A stretch of DNA of 64,000 nt from contig DAIRBY010000013.1 of NCBI GenBank assembly GCA_036796975.1, positions 4,950 to 68,949 of the forward strand, read 5' to 3'. Made by a program: the position numbers and the translations under genes. This document shows positions 1 to 8,011 of this stretch, piece by piece. Source of the DNA: UBA8190 sp003453695 (lineage in GTDB: Bacteria; Actinomycetota; Acidimicrobiia; Acidimicrobiales; UBA8190). Position 1 is the stretch's first letter. Each line of letters starts with the position of its first letter. The notes beneath the pieces were generated by a model. The model was given only the letters and a program-made list of their open reading frames with translations, did not search any database and had not been told where the DNA came from.

Positions 1-13
1 CACCACCGCCTTC

Positions 14-1174
14 CTAGGGCTTTTCGGTCCCGAGCACCCACATGGAGAAGAACTGCGACCCGCCTCCATAAGCATGTCCGAGGGCGCGCCGCACCCCGTC
101 CACCTGGTGCGCCCCTGCCTGGCCGCGCACCTGCAACGCCACTTCCAGGAACCTGAGCATCCCCGAGGCTCCGATGGGGTTGGACGAGAGCACGCCCCCC
201 GAGCAGTTCCAGGGGATGTCCCCCCCGTCGAGCGCCGTGGCGCCCGAATCGGTCAGCTTCCAGCCCTCGCCGTCTGCGGCGAAGCCCAGGTTCTCGAGCC
301 ACATGGGCTCGTACCAGCTGAAGGGCACGTACACCTCGGCCACGTCGATCTGGCTCCGGGGGTCGGTGATGCCGGCCTGGGCGTAGACGTCGGCGGCGCA
401 GTCCCGTCCCGCTTGGGGGTTCACCTGGTCGCGGCCGGCGAACATTGTCGGCTCCGAGCGCATGGCCATGCCGTGGACCCACGCCGGGCGGCGGGGCGAG
501 GCGGCGGCGCAGTCCTCGTCGGCGAGCACCATGGCCGCCGCACCGTCCGAGGACGGGCAGGTCTCCAGGTAGCGGATGGGGTCCCACAGCATGATCGAGT
601 CCCGCACCATCTCGAAGGAGATGTCCTCGATGTGGAGATGGGCGTAGGGGTTCTTGAGCGCCTGCTTGCGGTCCTTCACCGCCACCACGATCCCGATGTG
701 GTCGGGCGCACCTGACCGGCGCATGTAGGCGCGGATGATGGGGGCGAAGTAGCCGCCCGCACCGGCGAGCAGCGGCGCCGAGAAGGGCTGAGGCACGGAC
801 AACGCCCACATGGCATCGGAGTCGGACTGCTTCTCGAAGGCGACGGTGAGCACGCGCCGGTGCACGCCGGAGGTGACGAGGTGGGCGGCCACGATGGCGG
901 TGGACCCCCCCACCGACCCTGCCGTGTGCACGCGCACCATGGGCTTGCCCACGGCCCCGAGGGCGGGCGCCAGGTACAGCTCGGGCATCATCACGCCCTC
1001 GAACATGTCGGGTGCCTTGCCGATGACGACGGCGTCGATGTCGCCCCAGTCCATCGCCGCGTCCTCGAGCGCCCGCTCGGCGGCCTCCCGCACCAGCCCG
1101 GCGATGGACACGTCCTCGCGCTTGGCAGCGTGCTTGGTCTGGCCCGCCCCGATGACCGCACAGCGCTCGGCCAT
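14..1174 (-). CDS. ltp3: Ltp3-like thiolase-fold lipid-transfer protein
   Basis: 386-residue thiolase-superfamily protein of the SCP-x/nonspecific lipid-transfer branch. It most resembles mycobacterial Ltp3 (Rv3523) by remembered sequence: HTAGSVGGST near residue 85, AFEKQSDSDAMWAL, DPIRYLETCPSSDGA, NPIGASG and C-terminal GHAYGGGSQFFSMWV. The canonical thiolase nucleophilic cysteine is absent from the HTAGSVGG loop, so ordinary acetyl transfer is unlikely; a role on steroid side-chain CoA esters is inferred. The ATG at 1174 overlaps the TGA of the upstream ltp4-like gene (ATGA). A much longer frame reading through that gene is not real. It is the last gene of a four-gene operon with ltp4 and two DUF35 genes, the same neighbours as Rv3521-Rv3523. 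Confidence 0.85.
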   Translation of the reverse strand: MAERCAVIGAGQTKHAAKREDVSIAGLVREAAERALEDAAMDWGDIDAVVIGKAPDMFEGVMMPELYLAPALGAVGKPMVRVHTAGSVGGSTAIVAAHLVTSGVHRRVLTVAFEKQSDSDAMWALSVPQPFSAPLLAGAGGYFAPIIRAYMRRSGAPDHIGIVVAVKDRKQALKNPYAHLHIEDISFEMVRDSIMLWDPIRYLETCPSSDGAAAMVLADEDCAAASPRRPAWVHGMAMRSEPTMFAGRDQVNPQAGRDCAADVYAQAGITDPRSQIDVAEVYVPFSWYEPMWLENLGFAADGEGWKLTDSGATALDGGDIPWNCSGGVLSSNPIGASGMLRFLEVALQVRGQAGAHQVDGVRRALGHAYGGGSQFFSMWVLGTEKP

Positions 1175-2268
1175 CACCGGCCTCCCGACGGCGTCTCGGC
1201 GGCCAGTGCGCACACCAGGTTCTGCTGCAGACACGGGCCCGAGGTGGCGTGCGCCAACGCCCGGGCCGCCGAGCCGTCCATGATCCGCTGGGCGGCCTCG
1301 CCGATGCGGATGAGCCCCGCCACCATGAGGGCGTTGGCGGCGAGCGCCCCGCCCGACGGGTTCACCGACACCTCGGCGCCGAGCCCCAGCGCGTCGCGCA
1401 GGATGAGCTCCTGGTGGGCGTAGGGGGCGTGCAGCTCGGCCACGTCCACGGCGGCCCGCTCCCCGAGCCCCGCTCCCCGGGCGGCCAAGGTGGTCGACGG
1501 AGACGAGGTCAGGTCCCGGGCGCCGAGGGCGTGCGTCTCGATGCGGTGGTCGATGCCCGTGATCCACGCCGGGCGGTCGCACAGCTCGGTGGCGCGCTCT
1601 CCGGCTGCCAGCACCACGGCGGCGGCGCCGTCGGTGATGGGCGGCAGCGCATGGCGGCGCAGGGGCGAGACCACGTAGTCGTCCTTCATGAGCTCCCCGG
1701 GAGCCCTGTCCCCGGACAGCTGGGCATGGGGGTTGGCCAGCGCCTGGCGGCGGCTGCGGGCGGCCACTTCGGCGAAGTCCTCCTCGGTGGCCCGTCCGGC
1801 GTCGATGACGGCGCGGGCCTGCAGAGCGGCCAGCGCCGTCGGCGGCGGCCACAGCGGCGCCAGGTAGTAGGGGTCGAGCTGCAAGGCGAGGATCTTGGCC
1901 AGCTGTCCCGGCGACGAGCGGCCGAAGCTGTAGACGAGGGCGGTGTCGACGTCGCCGGCACGGAGCATGGTCCACGCCTCGTACAGCGCCCACGCCCCGT
2001 CCATCTCGACGTGGCTCTCTCGCATGGGGGGCCACACGCCGACGGCGTCGAGGGCGGACACGAAGCTGAAGGGGGCACCGACCAGGTAGTCGGAGCTCCC
2101 CGAGCACACGAAGCCCATGTCGGCCTTGGTGACGCCGATGCGGGAGAACACCTCCTCCACCACGGGCATGAGCATCTCCACCTCGTTGCGGTGGTCCTCG
2201 CGGCGCACCTGGGGCGACTGGGCGAAGGACACCACCGCCACCGGGCGACCGGTGGGGGCGGCGCTCAC
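1174..2268 (-). CDS. ltp4: Ltp4-like thiolase-fold lipid-transfer protein
   Basis: 364-residue thiolase-like protein, probable partner of the Ltp3-like product. Visible family features are CSGSSDYLVG, MDGAWALYEAW in the region where true thiolases carry the active Cys, PPITDGAAAVVLA, and the C-terminal block NPSGGALAANALMVAGL. No nucleophilic Cys is seen in the expected loop, as in other Ltp proteins. The GTG start at 2268 is chosen because it overlaps the TGA of the upstream DUF35 gene (GTGA) and gives a normal N-terminus (SAAPTGRPVAVVSFAQ). In mycobacteria ltp4 and ltp3 belong to the cholesterol (KstR) regulon; a near-KstR box lies upstream of this operon. Confidence 0.82.
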   Translation of the reverse strand: MSAAPTGRPVAVVSFAQSPQVRREDHRNEVEMLMPVVEEVFSRIGVTKADMGFVCSGSSDYLVGAPFSFVSALDAVGVWPPMRESHVEMDGAWALYEAWTMLRAGDVDTALVYSFGRSSPGQLAKILALQLDPYYLAPLWPPPTALAALQARAVIDAGRATEEDFAEVAARSRRQALANPHAQLSGDRAPGELMKDDYVVSPLRRHALPPITDGAAAVVLAAGERATELCDRPAWITGIDHRIETHALGARDLTSSPSTTLAARGAGLGERAAVDVAELHAPYAHQELILRDALGLGAEVSVNPSGGALAANALMVAGLIRIGEAAQRIMDGSAARALAHATSGPCLQQNLVCALAAETPSGGR

Positions 2269-2774
2269 AGGTACTCCTTGAACGATTCGTAGTCGGCGTC
2301 GGGCTCGCCGGTGGGCCGGAAGTGCCGCACCGAGGCCATGGTGGGGCCGAGCTCCTCGGGAGGCACCCACACCGCCTCCACCCGCATGCCCATGCGGACC
2401 TGGTCGGCGGCGATCTCCTGGATGAGCCCCATGAAGGCGAGGTTGGCGCCGTCCAGGAGGATCTGGGCGCAGATGTAGGGGATCTCGATGGACTGGCCCT
2501 GGAAGGGGACGTTGACCACGCAGTAGGTGGTGACGGTGCCCTGGTTGGAGAGCTCGACCTCGTCGGTGGTGGGCACGCCGTCGGTGGGACACGACCCCCG
2601 GGGCGGGACGTACACCTTGTGACAGCGCGGACAGCGCTGGCCGAGGAAGCGGCCCTGTGACAGTCCCTTCAGAAAGCGCGACTGGGCCAGCCCGGCGGTG
2701 AAGCGGTAGTCGACGTGGATGGGCGACTCCATGATCGCCACGGGCTCTTGGCCGGTGCTGGTGGCGTCGGTCAC
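2265..2774 (-). CDS. DUF35 OB-fold protein with incomplete zinc ribbon
   Basis: 169-residue DUF35/ChsH2 C-terminal-type protein: a rubredoxin-like zinc ribbon followed by an OB fold. Cys48, Cys51 and Cys62 are present but the fourth ligand position is Asp65 (SCPTDG rather than CPxC). The paralogue at 15218-15721 has Cys at 48, 51, 62 and 65 in the same register. DUF35 proteins bind Ltp thiolase-like partners and support acyl-CoA handling or retro-aldol cleavage. The GTG start at 2774 overlaps the upstream TGA (GTGA), which decides against a longer upstream start. Its genes on both sides (a second OB-fold protein, then ltp4/ltp3) indicate a multi-subunit complex. Confidence 0.83.
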   Translation of the reverse strand: MTDATSTGQEPVAIMESPIHVDYRFTAGLAQSRFLKGLSQGRFLGQRCPRCHKVYVPPRGSCPTDGVPTTDEVELSNQGTVTTYCVVNVPFQGQSIEIPYICAQILLDGANLAFMGLIQEIAADQVRMGMRVEAVWVPPEELGPTMASVRHFRPTGEPDADYESFKEYL

Positions 2775-3238
2775 GACGACTCCTCGGGCACGAAGCACTC
2801 GATGTCGAGCAGGTGTCCCCGACGCTCGCCCTCGGGCCGGAACCGGGGCCGCACCCGCATGCCGCTCGCCATGGCGTCGGGAGACCCGGCGTCGACCACG
2901 TGGAGCAAGCCGGTGGTGGCGCCGTCGAGGACGACGAGCGCCCAGGCGAAGGGGCGCGACAAGGGGTGGTCGGCGGTGGGCTCGTTCTCCCAGGCCCAGG
3001 TGGACACGGCGCCGCCGGGGCCCACCTCGACCAGCTCGCCGCTCGGGCGGGCGGTCACCGGGTCGTACTCGGCAGGGGGGACCACCACCCTGCCCTCGTC
3101 ACCGGTGGCGCCGAGGATCCTCCCCTGGCGCAGGCCGGTGAGGAAGGCGCCGATGACCGGGCCCACCGACCGCGTGTAGGTGTACTCGAGGACGTGCGGC
3201 GCCCGGAGGACCTCGTCGGCGGCGGTGGGGTCGGGCAT
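2771..3238 (-). CDS. DUF35-like OB-fold protein without zinc ribbon
   Basis: 155 residues. It has the DUF35 start helix (YTYTRSVGPVIGAFLTGLRQ) and an OB-fold body (SGELVEVGPGGAVSTWAW, FAWALVVLDGA, GMRVRPRFRPEGER), but the region between them, where sibling proteins have CxxC, reads GRILGATGDEGRVVVPPAEYD with no cysteine. It therefore probably lacks zinc. It is the first gene of the operon; its TGA overlaps the GTG of the next DUF35 gene. As I remember it, the mycobacterial counterpart Rv3521 is a single protein of about 300 residues, so these two may be its separated halves. No clear ribosome binding site precedes the ATG; a KstR-like box lies 14 bp upstream. Confidence 0.78.
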   Translation of the reverse strand: MPDPTAADEVLRAPHVLEYTYTRSVGPVIGAFLTGLRQGRILGATGDEGRVVVPPAEYDPVTARPSGELVEVGPGGAVSTWAWENEPTADHPLSRPFAWALVVLDGATTGLLHVVDAGSPDAMASGMRVRPRFRPEGERRGHLLDIECFVPEESS

Positions 3239-3251
3239 CGGGGCACGAAAC

Positions 3252-3265
3252 TAGAACAGATTGCA
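3252..3265 (-). promoter_or_regulatory. Near-match KstR-type operator before ltp operon
   Basis: TAGAACAGATTGCA matches 7 of the 8 fixed bases of the published KstR consensus TnnAACnnGTTnnA (an A replaces the first G of GTT). It ends 14 bp before the ATG of the first DUF35 gene, a position suited to repression. The equivalent genes Rv3521-Rv3523 are in the mycobacterial KstR regulon, and a KstR-like gene lies at 7252-7893. Binding is inferred. Confidence 0.5.
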
Positions 3266-3324
3266 GTTCCGCTGCCACCGCCGGCTTTGCATCAAGCCAC
3301 TCCTGTTGAAGCGAAATCCGGCGC

Positions 3325-3664
3325 TTGAAGCAAAATGCCCTCATCCATCCGGACCCCCGATCTCGCCCCACTCGTAATAGGTCTCTGCCCTTGTCCCGTC
3401 CTCATTGACGCGGACGACCCTCACCGACCCAGCCGCAGAGCTGTAGTTGAATCCCCCTGGGGGTCACAGTCCGAGTTGTGAGATGACCCTGCGGGGGGTA
3501 TTGGCGGGGTGTGGACTCCAGGGCACTCGCCACTCGCTTCCGAGAGCTGACCCTGCGCTGTGAGGCCGCTGTCCGATCCTCTTTGGTCCGGTTGGAGGCT
3601 TCCTCAACCGCCCTGGCGAAGCGGTACTGGAGCTAGGCGGGAAGCCATCGAGCTTTTGCTTCAA
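3325..3664. repeat. Perfect 11-bp inverted repeat bounding 318 bp
   Basis: TTGAAGCAAAA at 3325-3335 is repeated in exact reverse complement (TTTTGCTTCAA) at 3654-3664. A looser direct copy, TTGAAGCGAAA, lies at 3306-3316. A second nested pair, GCTTGAAG at 3323 and CTTCAAGC at 3673-3680, also occurs. The layout resembles terminal inverted repeats of a short non-autonomous element, but no flanking target duplication is obvious. Confidence 0.4.
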
Positions 3665-3735
3665 TAGTCCCACTTCAAGCAAGAACCAAGCCACGAGGGC
3701 GTTTCTGCTGCAAAGCCGCCACCCCCTCCGGGGCG

Positions 3736-4284
3736 TTAGGAGCCGGGGACCAGGATGCGGACGTCGAGGTCGGCCAGCTTGTCCCGGCCGCCCAGGCCGG
3801 CCACCTCCAACAGCGCCGCGATCCCCACCACCTCGGCCCCCGAGCGTCGCACCAGCTCCACCGTTGCGAGCACGGTGCCGCCGGTGGCCACCACGTCGTC
3901 GATGATGACCACCCGGTCGCCGCGGCGCAGGGCGTCGGTGTGCATCTCGAGGGCGGCCTCGCCGTACTCGAGGGTGTAGCCCACCGTGACCTTGGAGGCG
4001 GGGAGCTTCCCGACCTTGCGCACGGGGACGAGCCCCGCCCTGCGCTCGTAGGCAACGGGCGCGCCCAGGATGAAGCCACGCGCCTCTATGGCCACGATCT
4101 TGTCGACGGGCCCGGCGAACACCCCGGCGAGCCACCGCACGGCGGCGGCGAACCCTTCGGGGTCGCCGAGGACCGGGGTGATGTCCTTGAACACCACACC
4201 GGGCTGGGGGAAGTCGGGCACGTCGCGCACGAGGGAGGCGACGAGCCGGGCGGGATCGGCGGCGGGTGTCACCTCAGGTGACAT
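3736..4284 (-). CDS. apt: Adenine phosphoribosyltransferase
   Basis: 182-residue purine salvage enzyme converting adenine plus PRPP to AMP and pyrophosphate in the cytoplasm. Type I phosphoribosyltransferase features are complete: the N-terminal FPQPGVVFKDITPVL block, EARGFILGAPVAYE, and the PRPP loop VVIIDDVVATGGT at residues 125-137. Length is normal for the family. The ATG at 4284 overlaps the last codons of the upstream ABC permease by 11 bp, so the gene is probably co-transcribed with the exporter. It is followed by the non-coding interval and has no obvious terminator. Confidence 0.95.
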   Translation of the reverse strand: MSPEVTPAADPARLVASLVRDVPDFPQPGVVFKDITPVLGDPEGFAAAVRWLAGVFAGPVDKIVAIEARGFILGAPVAYERRAGLVPVRKVGKLPASKVTVGYTLEYGEAALEMHTDALRRGDRVVIIDDVVATGGTVLATVELVRRSGAEVVGIAALLEVAGLGGRDKLADLDVRILVPGS

Positions 4285-5068
4285 CGGCGCGCAACGTCGT
4301 GAACGACCCCGCCGCCACCAGCACCACGCCGTAGGCCAGCAGTACGAGGGCTCCCTCCCACCAGGTCACGAGATGGGCGAGGCCGGACCCGAAAGCGCCG
4401 CGCACTTCGGGACGGGCGGTGACCGACTCGAGTGCCTGGGCCACCTCGCTGGGCAGCCACCGGCCCACCGAGGGGACAGCCGCCACCAGAATGGGCTCCA
4501 CGATGGCGGTGGCACCCAGGCCGACCACGAGCGCCACCACCTGGTTCTTGAGGATCGCCCCGAGACCCACGCCGTAGGCGGCGAACAGGACGCAGGCGGC
4601 CGCCACCCCCGGCCACACGTGCCGGAACTCGGTGAGCATGCGCCCCGACGTGCCCAGGCCTCCGGCCACGGCCCCGTAACCGAAGACGAGGCTCACCGCG
4701 CCCGCCACGGCGGCCACGACCAGACCGGCTCCCAGGGCCACGAGGAGCTTGGACGTCGCCACCCAGCCTCGGCGCGGCTGGGCCAGGAAGGTGGAGGTGA
4801 TCGTCTTGTGGCGGTTCTCTCCGGTGATCATGATCACCCCCAGCACCAGGGCCAGGTCGATCGCCACCGTCATCACCGAGAAGACCACGTCGTACCAGCC
4901 CACCGTGCCGCGTGCCGGGAACACGACGCTCACGTCGCGGCGGTTGTGCGGCACGAAGCCGATGACGACGCTGAGCGCCCCGGTGAGGAGAGCCGCCACC
5001 CCGAGCAGCACCCAGGTGGACCAGACGGTGCGCAGCTTGAGCACCTCCGAGCGCAACAGTCGGGTCAC
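4274..5068 (-). CDS. ABC-2 type exporter permease
   Basis: 264-residue membrane protein with about six hydrophobic helices, the first within WVLLGVAALLTGALSVVIGF and the last within WWEGALVLLAYGVVLVAAG. The start RSEVLKLRTVWSTW is typical of ABC-2 permeases of the daunorubicin/bacitracin-exporter group. It pairs with the ATPase encoded just upstream, whose TGA overlaps this GTG (GTGA). Substrate is unknown. Coupling to apt downstream is probably an accident of operon packing. Confidence 0.85.
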   Translation of the reverse strand: MTRLLRSEVLKLRTVWSTWVLLGVAALLTGALSVVIGFVPHNRRDVSVVFPARGTVGWYDVVFSVMTVAIDLALVLGVIMITGENRHKTITSTFLAQPRRGWVATSKLLVALGAGLVVAAVAGAVSLVFGYGAVAGGLGTSGRMLTEFRHVWPGVAAACVLFAAYGVGLGAILKNQVVALVVGLGATAIVEPILVAAVPSVGRWLPSEVAQALESVTARPEVRGAFGSGLAHLVTWWEGALVLLAYGVVLVAAGSFTTLRADVT

Positions 5069-6009
5069 GACGGGCTCCTCGAGGTGGTGCCGGCCGGAGC
5101 GAGCTGGGTGAAGGTCCCGGCGGACGGAGCAGCCGAAGTGAGGTCGAAGAACAGCTGCTCGAGCGACTCCCCCGAGGTCGACATCTCGAGCACCACCACC
5201 TGATGGTCGGCCATGGTCCGCCCCACTGCGTCGGGCGTGGTGCCCGTGGCCTCCACGACGTCACCCACCCGGCGCACCTCGGTGCCGGCCGCGCCGAGCA
5301 GGGCGGCCAGTCGCTCGGCGTCGGGGGTGCGCACCCGCACGGTGGCCTTCGCCCCCCGGCGCAACTCCTCCAAGGGGCCGTGGCCGGCCATGCGCCCGTG
5401 GTTGAGCACGATGACGTCGTCCACGGTCTGGGCCGCCTCGGCCAGCAGGTGCGAGGAGATGAGCACCACCCGCCCCTCTGACGCGAACCAGCGCAGGAAG
5501 CCGCGCAGCCAGGCGATGCCCTGGGGGTCCAGCCCGTTGGCGGGCTCGTCGAGGATGAGCACCTCGGGGTCGCCGAGCAGCGCCCGGGCCAGCTCCAGGC
5601 GCTGGCGCATGCCCATCGAGTACCCACCCACGTGCCGCTCGGCGTCAGGGCGCAGACCGACCAGCTCGAGCACCTCGTCGACGCGGTCGTCGCCGATGCC
5701 GTCCACGGCGGCGATGGCACGGAGGTGGTTCCGGGCTGAGCGCGCCGGATGGAAACCCGACGACTCGAGGACGGCCCCCACGGTTCGCATGGGATCGGGC
5801 AGGTCGTGGTACGGCACGCCGTTCACCAGGGCCCGCCCGGCGCTGGGACGCACCAAGCCCAGCAGCATTCGCAGCGTGGTGGTCTTGCCGGCCCCGTTGG
5901 GACCGAGAAAGCCGGTGACGGTTCCCTGCGCCACGGTGAAGCTCAGCCCGTCGACGGCGAGCACCGCCCCGAACCGCTTGGTGAGGCCCTGGACCTCGAT
6001 GCTTGCCAC
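5065..6009 (-). CDS. ABC transporter ATP-binding protein (exporter type)
   Basis: 314 residues. A complete ABC ATPase is visible: Walker A GPNGAGKTT, the signature as the degenerate GGYSMGMRQRLELARALL, Walker B VLILDEPANGLDP and switch His in ISSHLL. A C-terminal extension of about 100 residues is of the kind seen in DrrA-like exporters. The GTG at 6009 is chosen because GGAGG lies about 7 nt upstream; the longer open frame overlaps the alcohol dehydrogenase on the same strand and is not real. It forms a two-gene exporter with the permease at 4274-5068. Confidence 0.88.
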   Translation of the reverse strand: MASIEVQGLTKRFGAVLAVDGLSFTVAQGTVTGFLGPNGAGKTTTLRMLLGLVRPSAGRALVNGVPYHDLPDPMRTVGAVLESSGFHPARSARNHLRAIAAVDGIGDDRVDEVLELVGLRPDAERHVGGYSMGMRQRLELARALLGDPEVLILDEPANGLDPQGIAWLRGFLRWFASEGRVVLISSHLLAEAAQTVDDVIVLNHGRMAGHGPLEELRRGAKATVRVRTPDAERLAALLGAAGTEVRRVGDVVEATGTTPDAVGRTMADHQVVVLEMSTSGESLEQLFFDLTSAAPSAGTFTQLAPAGTTSRSPS

Positions 6010-6080
6010 GCTGACGCCCTCCGGGATTTGGCCTCGTCGATGGTCGGCCGGCCGCGATCGGGGCCGGCCCCGCCCGACGT

Positions 6081-7166
6081 TCAGCCTGCGAAGGTCAGGA
6101 CCTGGCGGATCACCTCTCCCCGCTTCATGGCGTCGAAGGCCTCCTGGGCCTGGGAGATGTCGAGGCGGGAGGTGATCATCCCCTCGAGGTCGAGCCGGCC
6201 CGCCTTCCACAGGCGGATGAGCCGGTGGAACTCGGTGCGCACGTCCGCCGAGCCGTAGTAGGAGCCGAGGAGCTTCTTCTCCATGAAGAACAGCTCGAAG
6301 GCGTTGAACTCGACCATGGCGTCGCTGCGCCCGGCCCCCACGATGACGGCGGTGCCGCCCCGGCGCACGGCGTCGTAGGCGGCGCGGATGGTCTGGGGCA
6401 GCCCGATGCACTCGAAGCTGTAGTCGAAGCCCTCGCCCTCGTTGATCTCCATGTTGGCGGCGTCCACCTCGCCGGGCTGCACCCCGCGGGTGGCGCCGAA
6501 GCGCTGTGCCTCCTTGAGCTTCGAGTCGACCGTGTCGACGGCCACGATCTCGGCGGCTCCGGCCACGCGCGCCCCTTGAACGGCGGCGATGCCGACACCT
6601 CCCGCCCCGTAGACGACGACGCTCGAGCCGGGCTTCACCTTGGCGGTGTTGAGCGCCGCACCCACGCCGGTGGTGACGCCGCAGCCGATGAGGGCGGCGA
6701 TCTCGTACGGCACATCGTCGGGTATCTTCACCACGCCCTGTTCGGGGATCACCATCTGCTCGGCGAAGGTGCCGGTGCCGGCGAAGCCGAACACGGGCGA
6801 GCCGCCCTGGGAGAACTTGGCCGCCCCGGCGATGTTGTAGAAGATCTGCACACACAGGTTGGGCTCGCCCCGGCGGCAGGCCCGGCACACGCCGCACGGG
6901 GGCGTCCACGCCACGATCACGTGGTCCCCCACCGCCACCTGGCCGACCCCCTCGCCCACTTCGACCACCTCGCCGGCGCCCTCGTGGCCCAGCACGCACG
7001 GTGCGGGCATGGGCAGCGTGCCGTTCATGGCCGAGAGGTCCGAGTGGCACACGCCGGCGGCGTGGATCTGGACCTTCACCTCACCCGGACCTGGGTCGGC
7101 GACCTCCACGTCCTCGTGGAACTCCGCAATCTCGCCGTTCGTCCCGTGGAACACCGTTGCGCGCAT
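6081..7166 (-). CDS. Zinc-dependent alcohol dehydrogenase (MDR family)
   Basis: 361-residue medium-chain dehydrogenase. The catalytic zinc region is AAGVCHSDLSAMNG with GHEGAGEVVEVGEGV; the structural zinc lobe is CGVCRACRRGEPNLC. The nucleotide fold has YGAGGVGIAAVQGA, followed by VDTVDSKL, which suggests NAD(H) rather than NADP(H). It resembles actinobacterial long-chain/NDMA-type alcohol dehydrogenases; the substrate cannot be read from sequence. The ATG at 7166 follows a good AGGGAGGG ribosome binding site; the longer frame is antisense to other genes. Its neighbours suggest oxidation of an alcohol formed during lipid or sterol breakdown. Confidence 0.9.
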   Translation of the reverse strand: MRATVFHGTNGEIAEFHEDVEVADPGPGEVKVQIHAAGVCHSDLSAMNGTLPMPAPCVLGHEGAGEVVEVGEGVGQVAVGDHVIVAWTPPCGVCRACRRGEPNLCVQIFYNIAGAAKFSQGGSPVFGFAGTGTFAEQMVIPEQGVVKIPDDVPYEIAALIGCGVTTGVGAALNTAKVKPGSSVVVYGAGGVGIAAVQGARVAGAAEIVAVDTVDSKLKEAQRFGATRGVQPGEVDAANMEINEGEGFDYSFECIGLPQTIRAAYDAVRRGGTAVIVGAGRSDAMVEFNAFELFFMEKKLLGSYYGSADVRTEFHRLIRLWKAGRLDLEGMITSRLDISQAQEAFDAMKRGEVIRQVLTFAG

Positions 7167-7251
7167 CGTGGTCCCTCCCTGGGTCCCTGGTTCAAACGAG
7201 ATTCGACCATGCGGACCGGCCTGCCGCAACAGCGGCGGACCGGCGCGGGGA

Positions 7252-7893
7252 TCAGCCTTCGGCTTGGGCCCGCTGCCCCACTGCGAGCGAGTTCTGCCTC
7301 GGCGCCAAGCCGTCGGGCAGGAGCAGGCGAACGGCGGTGGCGAGCTCGTCGCGGACACGGGTCATGTCGCTCCAGCCGTTGACCCACCCCACCATCGACG
7401 AGTACCAGACATGGCCCAGCACCCGGGTCCTGTCGACGTGATCGGGCGGCTCGGGTTGGCCCATGGCCCGGATGATGATCCCGTCCATCAACGAGCCCAT
7501 CTGCTGCTGGCATTCGACCGCCGCCGGGTCCGGCGAGGCGAGCGAGGCGAACAGGGCGGCCGACAACCGGGGCTGGCGGCTCATGGCCCGAAGGGCCCGC
7601 TCGAGCACGTCGAGCACGCGCTCCGACGCCCGCTCGCCGCGAGGCGGCACCTGGGCCAGGCGGTTGTCGAGCTGTTCCACCCAGTGCACCAGGGCGGCGG
7701 CGAGCAGGTGGTCCTTGGAGGAGAAGTAGCGGTAGACGGTGCCCATGGCCACCCGGGCCCGGGCGGCCACGTCGCGCATCTGCACGGCGTCGTAGCCCCC
7801 CTCGAGGGCCAGGGCCATGGCGGCGTCGACCACCCGCTGGCGACGCGCTTCCTGAGCCCGGGTCAGACCCCGCACGACAACCCGTTCTTGCAT
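7252..7893 (-). CDS. kstR: KstR-like TetR-family repressor
   Basis: 213 residues. The N-terminal helix-turn-helix, RRQRVVDAAMALALEGGYDAVQMRDVAARARVA split as helices 1-3, followed by MGTVYRYFSSKDHLL, closely follows remembered mycobacterial KstR (EGGYEAVQMRAVADRADVAVGTLYRYF). The ligand domain also tracks KstR (RALRAMSRQPRLSAAL, GHVWYSSMVGWVNG). KstR represses cholesterol catabolic genes and is released by 3-oxo-cholestenoyl-CoA-type ligands. The ATG at 7893 is chosen over upstream frames. It is divergent from a second TetR gene; the 15-bp palindrome at 7974 lies 81 bp upstream. No perfect KstR box is seen before its own start. Confidence 0.8.
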   Translation of the reverse strand: MQERVVVRGLTRAQEARRQRVVDAAMALALEGGYDAVQMRDVAARARVAMGTVYRYFSSKDHLLAAALVHWVEQLDNRLAQVPPRGERASERVLDVLERALRAMSRQPRLSAALFASLASPDPAAVECQQQMGSLMDGIIIRAMGQPEPPDHVDRTRVLGHVWYSSMVGWVNGWSDMTRVRDELATAVRLLLPDGLAPRQNSLAVGQRAQAEG

Positions 7894-7973
7894 GGCCCGC
7901 CACCCTACCGTGGCCCCTGCCAGCACCGGAGGCTTCGCCGCTGCGGCCGGGCGTGCCGCGGGCGGTGCCGTTC

Positions 7974-7988
7974 CTGACGGTTCGTCAG
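7974..7988. promoter_or_regulatory. 15-bp palindromic operator, copy 1
   Basis: CTGACGGTTCGTCAG is a perfect inverted repeat with 6-bp arms. It lies between divergent TetR genes, 24 bp before the ATG at 8012 and 81 bp before the ATG at 7893. The same 15-bp pattern recurs at 13945 and 25441, again 20-24 bp from a start codon. It is a probable TetR-family operator, and autoregulation of the TetR at 8012 is the simplest reading. Confidence 0.65.
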
Positions 7989-8011
7989 CCTCTGGCGGTA
8001 GCGTGGCCGGG

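Larger units (their letters stand above)
3239..3735. other. Non-coding 0.5-kb interval, no recognisable gene
   Basis: Between the DUF35 gene start and the apt stop there is no convincing CDS. The stretch is less GC-rich than its surroundings. It contains the KstR-like box (3252-3265), two direct copies of TTGAAGC(G/A)AAA at 3306 and 3325, and an inverted copy at 3654-3664. A 41-codon open frame begins at GTG 3511 (+) and ends at TAG 3636; it is helical in composition but has no ribosome binding site or known relative. The interval may be the remains of a small mobile element. Confidence 0.55.

Noticed and set aside
14..2107. Single 697-residue protein across the ltp3/ltp4 genes
   Set aside because: The first 310 residues are an Arg-rich out-of-frame reading of ltp4; the true gene starts at ATG 1174.
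3464..3735. Minus-strand frame in the non-coding interval considered as a transposase fragment
   Set aside because: Translation shows no transposase motif and simply continues a shadow frame of apt.
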